This document shows, piece after piece, positions 39,062-48,826 of a stretch of DNA of 64,000 bases (position 1 is its first letter; each line of letters opens with the position of its first letter). The notes beneath the pieces were generated by a model. That model was not told the origin of the DNA. It searched no databases and worked only from the letters and a program-made list of their open reading frames with translations. This DNA comes from Varibaculum cambriense (lineage in GTDB: Bacteria > Actinomycetota > Actinomycetes > Actinomycetales > Actinomycetaceae), in assembly GCF_002848005.1 (NCBI RefSeq), contig NZ_PKHX01000001.1:261101-325100 (forward strand), written 5' to 3'. Made by a program: the position numbers and the translations under genes.

Positions 39062-40117
39062 CTACCCTAGTACCGCCTGTACCTGGCGAATCCACTCGCC
39101 GCGATTTTGCTCAATCTGTACCGGATCCAGTTGCTTATCGTTTTCCGGACGAGGAGCAAACTTCTCCAGCTTCGGATCCAGTTTCACCTGTTCATCAATG
39201 GGATAGGTGATGTTTTCATTCATAATGGCGCTCTGACCTTCTTCACTGTAAAGCCAGTTCAAAACTTTTTCCGCGCCAGCAGTGTTCTTTGCGCCCTTTA
39301 GCATGGCCCCATATTCGACCGCCGGATAGCAGGTACCGGCGATATTGGCGGTGGGAGCCGAACTTCCGTCCTCAGAAACCGACCAATAGGGGGAAGAAGA
39401 ATAAGACATTACGATCGGGAATTTTCCTTTGCCTTCCCCTTGGGTGAACTCTTGGTTATAGGCTTCATCCCAGGTATTTACGGCTTTGGTGCCATTCGCC
39501 ATCAAGTCTTTCCAGTAGTTAACGAAACCGTCTTTACCCTTTTCCTGTACCGTAGCCAGCAGCATCCCTAATCCGGTATCAGATTTGGCGGGATTCTCAA
39601 TCACGGTCAAGCCTTTGTATTCTGGTTTTAGCAGGTCATCAAAGTTTTCGGGCACTTTCAGATTATGATCTTTGAAGTAGGCAATATCGTAGTTGGCGCA
39701 CACATCGGAGCGGTCTAAAGGTAGCGCCCCCTCGGCCTCTTTAATCAAATATTTTTCCGCCGAGGATGGAACCTTAACTTTCGAGGGCGCGATTACCCCC
39801 GCCTTGGCTACCTTCACCACGTTATTGGCGGTCAATCCTACCGCCAGATCGCCCAGCGGAGAATCTTTACGCAAGATCAATTTGGAATCGAGGGTGCCCG
39901 ATTCTTCCCCATTGACCAGCTTAATTTCCTGCCCGGTAGCGGCTTTAGCTTTGGCTAAAGATTCTTTGCCTAGCGTCCAACTACCATTGGTAACAATCGT
40001 CACCGTGCTGCTATCCCCCTTGGTGGGGGTGGAACTTTTATCGTTTCCACAACCGCTTAGTCCCAGAGCCAAAGCTCCGATTGCTAGGGTTGCGGTAAAT
40101 CGCGCGAGTTTGCGCAT
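39062..40117 (-). CDS. thiB: Thiamine-binding lipoprotein of the ABC importer
   Basis: A 351-residue solute-binding lipoprotein: signal peptide MRKLARFTATLAIGALALGL with lipobox LSGC (lipidated Cys23), then a type II periplasmic-binding fold with VTIVTNGSWTLGKE and DRSDVCANYDIAYFKD. The ATG at 40117 lies behind GGAGGGAAAAT, and that ribosome site falls inside a regulatory hairpin. The frame continues upstream through the riboswitch but is not coding there. Thiamine (or a precursor) as ligand follows from the TPP riboswitch. Confidence 0.92.
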   Translation of the reverse strand: MRKLARFTATLAIGALALGLSGCGNDKSSTPTKGDSSTVTIVTNGSWTLGKESLAKAKAATGQEIKLVNGEESGTLDSKLILRKDSPLGDLAVGLTANNVVKVAKAGVIAPSKVKVPSSAEKYLIKEAEGALPLDRSDVCANYDIAYFKDHNLKVPENFDDLLKPEYKGLTVIENPAKSDTGLGMLLATVQEKGKDGFVNYWKDLMANGTKAVNTWDEAYNQEFTQGEGKGKFPIVMSYSSSPYWSVSEDGSSAPTANIAGTCYPAVEYGAMLKGAKNTAGAEKVLNWLYSEEGQSAIMNENITYPIDEQVKLDPKLEKFAPRPENDKQLDPVQIEQNRGEWIRQVQAVLG

Positions 40118-40122
40118 ATTTT

Positions 40123-40142
40123 CCCTCCATTTGTTAGGAGGG
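40123..40142 (-). promoter_or_regulatory. Hairpin sequestering the thiB ribosome-binding site
   Basis: On the minus strand CCCTCC (complement of 40137-40142) can pair with the GGAGGG Shine-Dalgarno (complement of 40123-40128) around an 8-nt loop, 5 nt before the thiB ATG. No U-run follows, so this looks like the translational switch read by the riboswitch rather than a terminator. Confidence 0.65.
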
Positions 40143-40167
40143 GACTTGCGGGCGCAAGTAAGAGACT

Positions 40168-40250
40168 CGACTTCCTGCGCCAGCATTACCTGGTTCAGGT
40201 GCGAGGGTCTGTCCAACTGGACACTCTCAGCCTATGCGGCTCCCCTGTCG
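40168..40250 (-). ncRNA. TPP (THI-element) riboswitch
   Basis: The minus strand carries the full conserved aptamer: GGGGAGCC, then GGCTGAGAGT, then GACCCTCGCACCTGA, GGTAATGCTGGCG and CAGGAAGT, in the right order and spacing. It lies about 50 nt before thiB. TPP binding should repress thiBPQ, probably by freeing the CCCTCC segment to mask the ribosome site. Confidence 0.96.
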
Positions 40251-40337
40251 TTACGGTCACCTCGAGCCTATCATCGGTGAATCTATTGCCGCTAAGAAGG
40301 TGCCGTCGCAACCGGGTAAAACGCGTCCTAGAAAAGT

Positions 40338-40607
40338 TTAGTTACCCAGGTCAAGGACGTCCTTATGGCGTCCCCCATACCAGCTGTTGGTGCGGCGCAT
40401 GGCTGCCCGCTGAATCAAAGTGACTGCCACTCCCGAAATAGCGGCAAACAGCACTACCTCTAGCAGCGAAGACTGGGCTGCTTCCTCCCCGTCTTGCGGA
40501 GGTTTGTGTCCGGTAACCAGTTTCCAACCGGTATTAATCGCCAGGTTTGCGATCAAACCCGCACCCGCCAAACTGGCGGCGCTTGCTACTTTCCAGCCAA
40601 TATCCAT
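40338..40607 (-). CDS. DUF4235 small membrane protein
   Basis: An 89-residue protein typical of the actinobacterial DUF4235 family: two transmembrane helices (about 8-27 and 46-65), the WKLVTGHKPP loop between, and a charged tail with RRTNSWYGGRHKD. Function unknown. It follows the DHA2 exporter gene by 34 bp on the same strand and may be co-transcribed with it. Confidence 0.9.
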   Translation of the reverse strand: MDIGWKVASAASLAGAGLIANLAINTGWKLVTGHKPPQDGEEAAQSSLLEVVLFAAISGVAVTLIQRAAMRRTNSWYGGRHKDVLDLGN

Positions 40608-40641
40608 GCTTTGCCTTTCCGCTTTGATCGTTATTACTAAC

Positions 40642-42375
40642 CTACCCTAGGCGGTCAATGTCTGTTCCCAAATCATTCTCACCTTCAGGGGGATCATCTC
40701 GGATCTCTCCCTTACTAGCGGATTCCTCCCGGGGTTCAGCGGAATCCTTTTGCTCTTTAAGTTGGGCAATTTCCCGGCTTACTTGATCTTTTTCGAGGGC
40801 GCGGCGTACCAGCTCGCGTTCCCGTTCCGTTGCTTGATGCCTTTGCGCTTCATGCTCGGCGTATTCCGAAATCAGTTCGCTGCCTTTCATCAGGCAGACG
40901 CAAACCAAGCCAATCAGGGAAAGAACCAGCAGCGGTACAAAAATATCTCCGAGGGCGCCCGCATAGGCATCCCGAACCACCTGTTGTTGGTCAGCGGTCA
41001 GTTTATCCAGTTCCAGGGTAGATAGATCCGCCATAGCGGCACTTTTCTTCCCTAGCTTTGCCATCCCGGCACTAACTTGACGAGCAATCTCCCAGGTAAA
41101 CACGAAACCGCAGATTTGAATCCCGATCGCACCGCCCATCGAACGGCAAAAAGTAACTGTCGAGGTGGCAGCGCCCATATCGCGCAGTTTCACCCCGTTT
41201 TGTACCGCTAAAACCAGGTTTGGCATACTGGCACCTTGCCCGGCTCCCAATAGGAACATTCCCAGGGCGCAGAACCAGTAGGGACTGTTTTTATCAATCA
41301 GGGTAATGAAGAAGATCCCGAGACACATCACCACGAAACCGCCGACTACGAAACGTTTCCAGCGCCCTATTCGGGAAACCAGCACCCCGATCAAAGTAGA
41401 GGCAATAAAAGTACCGACCATCCCGGGCAGCAACGCCATCCCCGCGAGTGCTGGATTCATCCCCTTGGCGATTTGGAAAAACTGGGTGAAAAATAAGGGC
41501 GGAGCATTGAGTGCGGTTCCTACCGATATTGAACCTAAAATTGCCAGCAGAGTGGTGCGCTGAGTAAACATCCACATGGGCATGATGGGTTCGGGGAAAT
41601 GCCGCTCCCACAAGACGAAAGCCACCAGGAAAAGTGCCGCTAAAACCAGCATCACCGCGGTTTGCCAGGAGGCAAAAGCAAAGGTTTTTCCAGCTAGGGA
41701 TAACCAAATCAGGGCAGATGATACCGCCGCAGTTATCAGACCAGTTCCCAGGAAATCGATACGCGGTTTACTAATCTGCGCGGCTGGAACTTTCAAAAAA
41801 CGCCACAGCACCGCCATAGCGGCCAGGGAGAAGGGGATAGAAACCCACAGACACCACCGCCACCCTAGCCAAGGGGTGGCCACGATAAACCCTCCCACCA
41901 GAGGACCGGAGATATTGGAGATGGCCATGACTGCCCCGATATACCCGTTATAGCGTCCGCGTTCGCGTGGCGGAATAATCAGCGCCATAACCACTTGGGT
42001 CAGCGACATGATTGAACCCATCCCTAAGCCCTGCACAATGCGGGTGAAAATCAGTTGCCAAGCCTCGGTAACCGCCCCTGATAGCAAGGATCCCAAGGTA
42101 AAAAGTCCGATTGCCCCCATCAAGAGTTTCTTCGAGTCATACATATCGGCAAGCTTGCCGGACACCGGGGTGGCTACCGTAGAGGCCAGCATCATAGCGG
42201 TGACGATCCAGGTGTATTGAGACTCGCTACCGCTAAGGGCTGACATCATGGTGGGCAAGGCGGTACCGATGATGGTCACCGACATTACTGCTACAAACAG
42301 CACCATCAGCAGCCCGGATAAAACTTGCATAACCTCAGAAGATTGCCGGGACGAGCCTTGGTTTTTTTGTATCAT
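40642..42375 (-). CDS. MFS multidrug exporter, DHA2 (EmrB/QacA) family
   Basis: A 577-residue, 14-helix proton-driven drug antiporter. Family stretches include TIIGTALPTMMSALSGS in helix 1, the loop GKLADMYDSKKLL (motif A) and RGRYNGYIGAVMAISNISGP (motif C region). The last 90 residues are a cytoplasmic, heavily charged coiled tail (EHEAQRHQATERERELVRR), longer than in most members. Substrates unknown. The 165 bp before the start show no gene. Confidence 0.92.
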   Translation of the reverse strand: MIQKNQGSSRQSSEVMQVLSGLLMVLFVAVMSVTIIGTALPTMMSALSGSESQYTWIVTAMMLASTVATPVSGKLADMYDSKKLLMGAIGLFTLGSLLSGAVTEAWQLIFTRIVQGLGMGSIMSLTQVVMALIIPPRERGRYNGYIGAVMAISNISGPLVGGFIVATPWLGWRWCLWVSIPFSLAAMAVLWRFLKVPAAQISKPRIDFLGTGLITAAVSSALIWLSLAGKTFAFASWQTAVMLVLAALFLVAFVLWERHFPEPIMPMWMFTQRTTLLAILGSISVGTALNAPPLFFTQFFQIAKGMNPALAGMALLPGMVGTFIASTLIGVLVSRIGRWKRFVVGGFVVMCLGIFFITLIDKNSPYWFCALGMFLLGAGQGASMPNLVLAVQNGVKLRDMGAATSTVTFCRSMGGAIGIQICGFVFTWEIARQVSAGMAKLGKKSAAMADLSTLELDKLTADQQQVVRDAYAGALGDIFVPLLVLSLIGLVCVCLMKGSELISEYAEHEAQRHQATERERELVRRALEKDQVSREIAQLKEQKDSAEPREESASKGEIRDDPPEGENDLGTDIDRLG

Positions 42376-42540
42376 GCAACTCCTTGCAAACCGCGCTTAC
42401 AGCTAAATTGTAGTCATTGGCAGAAAAAGTTATCCAGTTTAGTTACCAAATAGGCAGCATTTTCTTGCGAGGGGAAACCGAGGGGAAGATTGCAAGGGCT
42501 CGGTTTTACCGCTCCCACCAATTACCCAAATGTAGGCAAG

Positions 42541-43692
42541 CTAGTTCCAAGTAACTAGGAATGAGTCTTCGTCTACTACGGTTCCTGCAGCAACCTCTCC
42601 CAAGAGACGAGCCGCGTCCTCAAAGGCATGAGTCACCTTCATCCGTGCCACCCGTTCTACCCGGTTAAGACGGCGATTCCCTGGAGGCTGTCCGAGCCAT
42701 TGCAGCTGGTAGATAGCAAAGGGTTTCCCGTGAGCGGGATGAAAGCGTAACGCACACGGAACCTGCGTGCTGGCTTCTACTCCCAGAAAGAAATCTGCAC
42801 CTAACCCGAGGGAGCCGTAAAGAGCATAAGCGTCACTATCAGTCAGTTGGCTACCTACTTCTTGATCAAAGGCTGCCGCCTCTGCCGCTATCCAGGCCAG
42901 TTTCTCTTTGCCCAATTGGGTGGTAACCAAAGATTCGGCTTCCCGCTCCAGGCGCCGCTGGGAGCGGCTGGGACGTTCGGGGGCTCCCGGGTCCAGACTT
43001 AGCTCTCCCAATACCGGCTCTAGGAGTTCTTGCAGACTGGTTTTTTCTATCCAATAGGGCGAGTACACCGCTAAATTGACCGCCGAGTCTGGGTCGGGAG
43101 AAAGTATCTGCGCCGCCGCGTCTTTGGCGCTACTGCCTGCCCCCACTCGCAGGCTCCCCCCGAGGCGTCGGCAGATCGCCAGCAAGCCGCTAAGTACTTC
43201 AAATTCCAATCCGATGGGTTCACTGGCTGCAAAAGCGTCAGTAAGCAGGTCAACTCCGCGCAGTTCTTCCGCTAACTGTCCGGCGCGCATCTGGGGACAA
43301 TCCAGGCGGAAGGCAATTTCACTATATGCAGGCAGCTTTAGGATTTCGCGGACGGACTGGTCAAGCTGGAAAGGACCGGCAAGTTCTGCCTGTCCGCTAA
43401 GCCGTAACCTGCCGGGAGCGAGCCACCCCGCGTCCTCCCAAAGGGAAACCGCTAGGGCTTCCACTTCCTCCGGGGTAACGTCCCCCGGGAAAACCACCAG
43501 CTGCGGGCAACCGATTTCGGTAAAGTCGCTCGCTGACAGCAGTCCCTGAGGCCGCATATAGGACGCTCCCGGATTAATAGCGGCCGCTTGTTTTTGGGCT
43601 TGTAATCCCTGCTCGGTTATTCGTACTGCGGGGATACTTCCAGTTTCTATCCGGGCAAAAGTTGAGGTATCGGTAAGCGGACTCTCGCTCAC
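42541..43692 (-). CDS. Conserved hypothetical protein translationally coupled to dcd
   Basis: A 383-residue soluble protein I do not recognise. The N-terminal third is Pro/Gly-rich; the remainder looks alpha/beta, with a segment rich in Arg/Glu ([15 protein letters not shown]). No signal peptide, transmembrane segment or catalytic motif stands out. It overlaps the dcd stop by 4 bp, so it is translated with dCTP deaminase; a nucleotide-related role is only a contextual guess. Confidence 0.78.
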   Translation of the reverse strand: MSESPLTDTSTFARIETGSIPAVRITEQGLQAQKQAAAINPGASYMRPQGLLSASDFTEIGCPQLVVFPGDVTPEEVEALAVSLWEDAGWLAPGRLRLSGQAELAGPFQLDQSVREILKLPAYSEIAFRLDCPQMRAGQLAEELRGVDLLTDAFAASEPIGLEFEVLSGLLAICRRLGGSLRVGAGSSAKDAAAQILSPDPDSAVNLAVYSPYWIEKTSLQELLEPVLGELSLDPGAPERPSRSQRRLEREAESLVTTQLGKEKLAWIAAEAAAFDQEVGSQLTDSDAYALYGSLGLGADFFLGVEASTQVPCALRFHPAHGKPFAIYQLQWLGQPPGNRRLNRVERVARMKVTHAFEDAARLLGEVAAGTVVDEDSFLVTWN

Positions 43693-44285
43693 TGCACGTC
43701 TTCCATCTCCGGCACTTCACTACAAGTAAAGCGCAGGTAGGAACGGGAGGCGGTCGGACCGCGTTGACCTTGGTAACGAGAACCCCGCTCCTGGGATCCG
43801 TAGGGTTTTTCCGCCGGTGAAGATAGTTGGAAGAAACAGAGCTGACCAATTTTCATGCCCGGGTAGAGCAGGATCGGCATAGTGGCAGTATTCGATAGCT
43901 CTAAGGTGACATGACCGTTAAAACCGGGATCAATAAAACCGGCGGTGGAGTGAGTAAGTAAGCCCAGGCGACCCAGGGAAGATTTTCCTTCCAGGCGAGC
44001 CGCCAAATTGTCCGCTAGCTGTACCCGCTCCAGGGTCGATCCCAGCACGAACTCTCCGGGATGCAATACGAAGGGCGCACTCTCTCCCACGTCTACCAGG
44101 TGAGTCAGGTCATCTTGCGGTAAAGCGGGATCGATCACCGAATATTTATGGTTATCAAAGAGGCGGAAGTAGCGATCCAGGCGCACATCAATAGAGGCAG
44201 GCTGAATCATCTGCGGGTCGTAAGGATCAATCTCAATTTCCCCACTGTCACACAGTTTGGCAATGTCACGGTCAGATAAAAGCAT
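43689..44285 (-). CDS. dcd: dCTP deaminase (actinobacterial Dcd, probably bifunctional dUMP-forming)
   Basis: 198 residues of the trimeric dUTPase-like fold: MLLSDRDI start, [21 protein letters not shown] and the catalytic-loop sequence [16 protein letters not shown] with the active Glu, then [12 protein letters not shown] and the C-terminal [16 protein letters not shown] that closes over the nucleotide. It makes dUMP or dUTP from dCTP for thymidylate synthesis. Bifunctionality is inferred from actinobacterial relatives. First gene of a two-gene operon. Confidence 0.95.
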   Translation of the reverse strand: MLLSDRDIAKLCDSGEIEIDPYDPQMIQPASIDVRLDRYFRLFDNHKYSVIDPALPQDDLTHLVDVGESAPFVLHPGEFVLGSTLERVQLADNLAARLEGKSSLGRLGLLTHSTAGFIDPGFNGHVTLELSNTATMPILLYPGMKIGQLCFFQLSSPAEKPYGSQERGSRYQGQRGPTASRSYLRFTCSEVPEMEDVQ

Positions 44286-44473
44286 GCCCCCAGTCTAACG
44301 CAGCCGGCAGCTCGGTTCGGAAAACTTCATATCTTAAAGCAGCAAGCTCGGCAAGATAAAAGCGCAGGAGTCATCGGCCATTAACTTTTCAGTCATAAAA
44401 CGTTTATTACTTGGACGCCTACTCCTAAACTTTTAGTTCCTGACAGTTAATACTGGTGGCTTATCAATGAGAC

Positions 44474-45457
44474 GTGTCAACTGAAAACGTTAAGCGGGCC
44501 GGCTCTGTTTCCCCAGCGTCCTCTCCCCCGGTACCCCCCAAAGCAGGAAAAAATCCCGCGGGTCCGGCGAAACGCTCTGACCGTCCAGACCGGAACGAAG
44601 GCTGGCTAGCAGCAGCGTTACTTATCCCCAACCTGATATTGCTGATGGTTTTTACCTACCGGCCACTGGTAGACAATATCCGCCTGTCTTTTATGGACTG
44701 GAACATTTCCTCTCCCCAGGCCACCTTTATTGGACTGGCAAATTATATTGAATGGTTTCAGGCTGATTCCACCGTGTGCATCGTACTAAATACGGTGATT
44801 TTTACCTTCGCCACCGTGGTCGGATCGCTAGTCCTGGGTTTGGTTATGGCGATGATCTTGGATCAAAAGCTCTTCGGACGTAACCTAGTCCGCTCCGTGG
44901 TTTTCGCGCCCTATATTATTTCCGGAGCCGCCATTGGAGTGGCTTTTCAATTCGTTTTCGACCCCAGCGTCGGCCTCATCCAAGACATCATGACTCGCCT
45001 GGGATTCACTGCTATCCCCGACTTCTACCAAAACCCCAAATGGGCGCTATTCATGGTGACCGTAACTTACATTTGGAAAAATCTAGGCTACACCTTCGTA
45101 ATCTATCTAGCTGCCCTCCAAGCTAGACGAATAGATCTAGACGAGGCGGCAGAGATAGATGGAGCCTCCCCCTGGCGACGTTTCACTAAAGTCCTGTTGC
45201 CACAGCTACGTCCTACTACATTCTTCTTGTCGATCACCGTACTTCTCAACTCAATGCAAGTATTCGACATCATCAATGTGATGACCCACGGCGGTCCGCA
45301 GGGTACCGGCACCACCACGATGGTTTACCAAATCTACCAAGAAACATTCGTCAACTCCCGCGCAGGATATGGAGCCACCGTGGCCACCATCATGTTCTTA
45401 ATACTGCTGGTGATCACCCTGCTGCAGGTGCGAGTTATGGACAGGGATAACCAATGA
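44474..45457 (+). CDS. ugpA: ABC importer permease, UgpA-like
   Basis: A 327-residue CUT1-class permease with six helices after a Pro/Ser-rich cytoplasmic N-tail (1-45). The coupling loop is EAAEIDGASPWRRFTKVLLP. GTG at 44474 is the first start in frame with a weak ribosome site. It overlaps the second permease by 4 bp (ATGA). Assigned to glycerol-3-phosphate uptake because the binding protein resembles UgpB and glpABC follows. Confidence 0.88.
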   Translation: MSTENVKRAGSVSPASSPPVPPKAGKNPAGPAKRSDRPDRNEGWLAAALLIPNLILLMVFTYRPLVDNIRLSFMDWNISSPQATFIGLANYIEWFQADSTVCIVLNTVIFTFATVVGSLVLGLVMAMILDQKLFGRNLVRSVVFAPYIISGAAIGVAFQFVFDPSVGLIQDIMTRLGFTAIPDFYQNPKWALFMVTVTYIWKNLGYTFVIYLAALQARRIDLDEAAEIDGASPWRRFTKVLLPQLRPTTFFLSITVLLNSMQVFDIINVMTHGGPQGTGTTTMVYQIYQETFVNSRAGYGATVATIMFLILLVITLLQVRVMDRDNQ

Positions 45458-46341
45458 GTAACAAACTGGCATTCCGCAAACAGAAAGCGAAAGCGCACAC
45501 CCACGAAGAAACCGTGCACACCTCAGTCGCATTCAAAATAATCGGTTATATCGCGATGCTAATCGCCTTTCTGGGAATCATGATCCCGATTTATTGGATC
45601 GTGCTGACCTCATTTAAAACTCAAGGCGATATTTATACGCATCCGGCAACCTATATCGCCAACCCCTTTACCACCGAGAACTACCAGGCAGTCAGCAGTG
45701 AGATTCCCTTGCTCACCTACCTGCGGAACTCGTTGATTATTACCATCGTGCTCTCCGCGGTGAAAATCCTCCTGGGGGTGCTCTCGGCTTATGCCTTAGC
45801 GCTACTGCGCTTCCCCGGCCGCAACCTGGTTTTCATCTTGATTATCGCCTCCTTACTGGTGCCTAACCAGATCACCGTTATTTCAAACTATTCGCTAATC
45901 GCGGGTATGAACATGCGCAATACCTTTGCCGGGATTATCTTGCCTCTGGCAGGTACCGCTTTCGGTACCTTCCTCATGCGTAACCATTTCCTGTCGCTTC
46001 CTACCGAAGTGATCGAAGCGGCTCGAATGGATGGAGCCGGCCCTCTAAAGCTGCTGTGGCGAGTCGTATTACCCATGTCGTGGCCAACTTTATCCGCATT
46101 TGCCCTGATCACTATCGTTAACGATTGGAACGAATACCTGTGGCCATTTTTGATGTCAGAGGACGAACGTACCGCTCCTATTCAAATCGGATTGACTTTC
46201 CTTCAAAACAACGAGGGTCTCACCAATTGGGGCCCGGTCATGGCTGGCACGGTGCTAGCTGTGATTCCCCTCTTGATCGTGTTTTTCATATTGCAGAAGA
46301 ACATGATCAAGGGACTTACTACCGGGGCAGTTAAGGGCTGA
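45454..46341 (+). CDS. ugpE: ABC importer permease, UgpE-like
   Basis: A 295-residue CUT1-class inner-membrane permease: six helices, with the EAA coupling loop EAARMDGAGPLKLLWRVVLP around residues 190-210. The N-terminal 25 residues are basic and His-rich. It overlaps ugpA by 4 bp and precedes ugpB by 23 bp, so the importer is one transcription unit. Function as for ugpA. Confidence 0.88.
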   Translation: MSNKLAFRKQKAKAHTHEETVHTSVAFKIIGYIAMLIAFLGIMIPIYWIVLTSFKTQGDIYTHPATYIANPFTTENYQAVSSEIPLLTYLRNSLIITIVLSAVKILLGVLSAYALALLRFPGRNLVFILIIASLLVPNQITVISNYSLIAGMNMRNTFAGIILPLAGTAFGTFLMRNHFLSLPTEVIEAARMDGAGPLKLLWRVVLPMSWPTLSAFALITIVNDWNEYLWPFLMSEDERTAPIQIGLTFLQNNEGLTNWGPVMAGTVLAVIPLLIVFFILQKNMIKGLTTGAVKG

Positions 46342-46364
46342 CCCCAACAAGCAGAAAGGTAAAA

Positions 46365-47666
46365 ATGAATCGCACACGGAAATTGCTCCTGACCGGAGCC
46401 GCAGTTGCATCCCTGGTGCTGTCGGGATGCGCCGGCACTTCCCCCTCAGGATCTGTCGAGCAAAATGACCCGAATGCTAAGGTGACCCTGGACGTTTGGT
46501 CTAACCACCCGGCTAACTCGAAAGATACCGAGAAAGAGATTATTGCCGCTTTCGAGAAGGAAAATCCCAATATCAAGATTAAGCTCACCGACGCCGGAAA
46601 AGACTACGAGGAAGTGGCACAAAAGTTCAACGCCGCCCTCACCGGTGGACAAACCCCGGACGTGGTGGTTGCTTCCGACGTTACCTGGTACAACTTCGCG
46701 CTGAATGATAATTTTGCTCCCCTAGATGACCTGATGAAAAAGGTGGATGCAAACCCCGATGACTACGTAAAGTCGCTTTACGATGAATACACCATTGATG
46801 ACAAGCACTACGCGGTTCCCTATGCGCGTTCAACTCCGCTTTTCTACTACAACAAAGACCTCTTCAAGAAAGCGGGACTTCCCGACCGCGGTCCGAAGAC
46901 CTGGGAGGAATGGAATAAAGATTTCGCGCCTAAGCTAAAGGCCTCCGGGGTACTACCCCTGTCTATTCCTGACGGATCTAACTATTTGGATTGGTACTTC
47001 CAGGGCATGATCTGGTCGATGGATGGTTCCTATTCTAAAGATTTGACCGTCAACGTTGCCGATGAAAAAGGCGTGGCTGCTGGCAAGTTCCTGCAAGACC
47101 AGTTCAAGAACGATTACTTCAAAGCCACAAAAGATGCCACTGTTCCGTTCACTACCGGACAAGCAGCCGCAATGCTCGAATCTACCGGCTCACTGCAAGG
47201 CGTTGAAGAAGACGGAAAAGTTAACGTAGGTACCGCTTTTCTACCTACTCCCGAGGGCGTACCCGGGGTATCTACCGGAGGGTGCGGCCTAGCAATCCCC
47301 GCGAACTCTAAGAATCAAGAGGCGGCTGCCAAGTTCATTGCCTTCCTTACCAATACCGAGAACACTGTAAAGTTCTCGCAGGCTACCGGGTATATGCCCG
47401 TAAAAACCTCTGCGGTTGACTCGGAAGAAACTAAGTCCTATATCAAAGAGCACCCCAACTTCCAGACCGCTCTGGATCAGCTACCTAAGACCCAGGCGCA
47501 AGATGCTGCCCGCGCTTATGTTTCGGGGGGCGGTCAAAAGATCGGTGCCGCTTTAGACAAGATTGCGCAAGGCGAGGACGTACAGTCCACTTTCGATGCT
47601 TTGCAAAAAGATCTGCAAAAGATCATTGACAGCCAGATCAAACCAAAACTGGATAAGAAGAAGTAA
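46365..47666 (+). CDS. ugpB: Sugar/glycerol-phosphate-binding lipoprotein, UgpB-like
   Basis: A 433-residue solute-binding lipoprotein: signal peptide with lipobox LSGC at about residue 22 and a family 1 binding fold. Segments close to UgpB include PYARSTPLFYYNKDLFKKAGL, MLESTGSLQGV and the late ATGYMPVKTSAV. ATG follows GAAAGGTAAAA. The neighbouring glpABC supports sn-glycerol-3-phosphate or a glycerophosphodiester as ligand, but another sugar cannot be excluded. Confidence 0.87.
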   Translation: MNRTRKLLLTGAAVASLVLSGCAGTSPSGSVEQNDPNAKVTLDVWSNHPANSKDTEKEIIAAFEKENPNIKIKLTDAGKDYEEVAQKFNAALTGGQTPDVVVASDVTWYNFALNDNFAPLDDLMKKVDANPDDYVKSLYDEYTIDDKHYAVPYARSTPLFYYNKDLFKKAGLPDRGPKTWEEWNKDFAPKLKASGVLPLSIPDGSNYLDWYFQGMIWSMDGSYSKDLTVNVADEKGVAAGKFLQDQFKNDYFKATKDATVPFTTGQAAAMLESTGSLQGVEEDGKVNVGTAFLPTPEGVPGVSTGGCGLAIPANSKNQEAAAKFIAFLTNTENTVKFSQATGYMPVKTSAVDSEETKSYIKEHPNFQTALDQLPKTQAQDAARAYVSGGGQKIGAALDKIAQGEDVQSTFDALQKDLQKIIDSQIKPKLDKKK

Positions 47667-47704
47667 CTATTAGGGCGCCTGGCGCCACAAGGAAAGGAAA
47701 TGCC

Positions 47705-48826
47705 TTGGCTAGCGTGACTTTCGACAATGCATCCCGCCTGTTTTCAGGGGCAAGCAAACCGGCAGTTGATTCCCTGAACCTCCATATTGAGGACGGTGAA
47801 TGCGTAGTCTTAGTGGGACCGTCTGGCTGCGGCAAATCCACATCGCTGCGGATGGTGGCCGGCCTGGAGCCGGCCACCTCCGGGCGCATCCTGATCGGCG
47901 GTAAAGACATGACCGGGGCGCGTCCGCGCTCGCGGGACGTGGCGATGGTATTCCAAAGCTACGCCCTCTACCCCAATATGACAGTCGCTCAAAATATGGG
48001 TTTCGCCCTAGAAAATAAGGGGATGCCCAAAAACAAAATTAAGGAACGGGTGCAGTGGGCAGCCCGGCTTTTGCAGCTGGAAGATTTGCTGGATCGCAAA
48101 CCTGGCGCCATGAGCGGAGGACAACGACAAAGGGTCGCCATGGGACGCGCCATTGTCCGCAAACCCACCGTATTCTGCATGGATGAACCGCTATCAAACC
48201 TGGATGCAAAACTGCGGGTTTCGATGCGGGGAGAGATTGCCACTTTACAAAGAGAACTGGGAGTAACCACCGTTTATGTCACCCATGACCAGGTGGAGGC
48301 CATGACTATGGGTCATCGCGTAGCGGTGATGGAGTCAGGGGTACTCCAACAGGTAGCTACCCCTACGGATCTTTACCGCAATCCGGTAAACACTTTCGTT
48401 GCTTCCTTCATCGGTTCCCCGGCGATCACCTTGTTCACTCTGCCTATTAATTCTGAAGGTCAAGCCCTGTTGGGGGACTTGCCAGTACCGATTCCTAGAA
48501 CGGTGCGCGCCCAGGTAAAAGAGCAAGTGATATTAGGGGTGCGCCCAGAATCTTGGTTACCCGCCAGCAGCGAGGAGGCGGCGCTTACCTTGACTACCCA
48601 CCTAATCGAACGTTTAGGTAGTCAGGCCTTCCTTTACGGGCAACCCCCGGAAAAGGTAGCTGCTACCCCGGATCGAGTTGCGGTGCTATTGCCGCGAGGG
48701 GTATTCCCCGATCGGGGCGAGATCTATCGGACGAAGCCCAATTTAGAAGAACTTTATTTCTTCGATCCGGTTACCGGACAGGCCGTGTCTGAGGGGGCAT
48801 CTTTGGCGGTCCCGGAAGTTGGCTAA
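47705..48826 (+). CDS. ugpC: ABC importer ATP-binding subunit, UgpC/MsmX type
   Basis: A 373-residue ATPase with Walker A GPSGCGKS (38-45), signature MSGGQRQRVAMGRAI, Walker B CMDEPLSNLD and a C-terminal TOBE/OB domain (about 240-373). It starts with TTG at 47705, 5-10 nt after GGAAAGGAAA. Last gene of the importer operon. Such ATPases can serve several CUT1 importers. Confidence 0.9.
   Translation: MASVTFDNASRLFSGASKPAVDSLNLHIEDGECVVLVGPSGCGKSTSLRMVAGLEPATSGRILIGGKDMTGARPRSRDVAMVFQSYALYPNMTVAQNMGFALENKGMPKNKIKERVQWAARLLQLEDLLDRKPGAMSGGQRQRVAMGRAIVRKPTVFCMDEPLSNLDAKLRVSMRGEIATLQRELGVTTVYVTHDQVEAMTMGHRVAVMESGVLQQVATPTDLYRNPVNTFVASFIGSPAITLFTLPINSEGQALLGDLPVPIPRTVRAQVKEQVILGVRPESWLPASSEEAALTLTTHLIERLGSQAFLYGQPPEKVAATPDRVAVLLPRGVFPDRGEIYRTKPNLEELYFFDPVTGQAVSEGASLAVPEVG

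Noticed and set aside
40118..40216. Extended N-terminus of ThiB
   Set aside because: The extra 33 codons run through the TPP riboswitch expression platform; the lipoprotein signal peptide starts at 40117.
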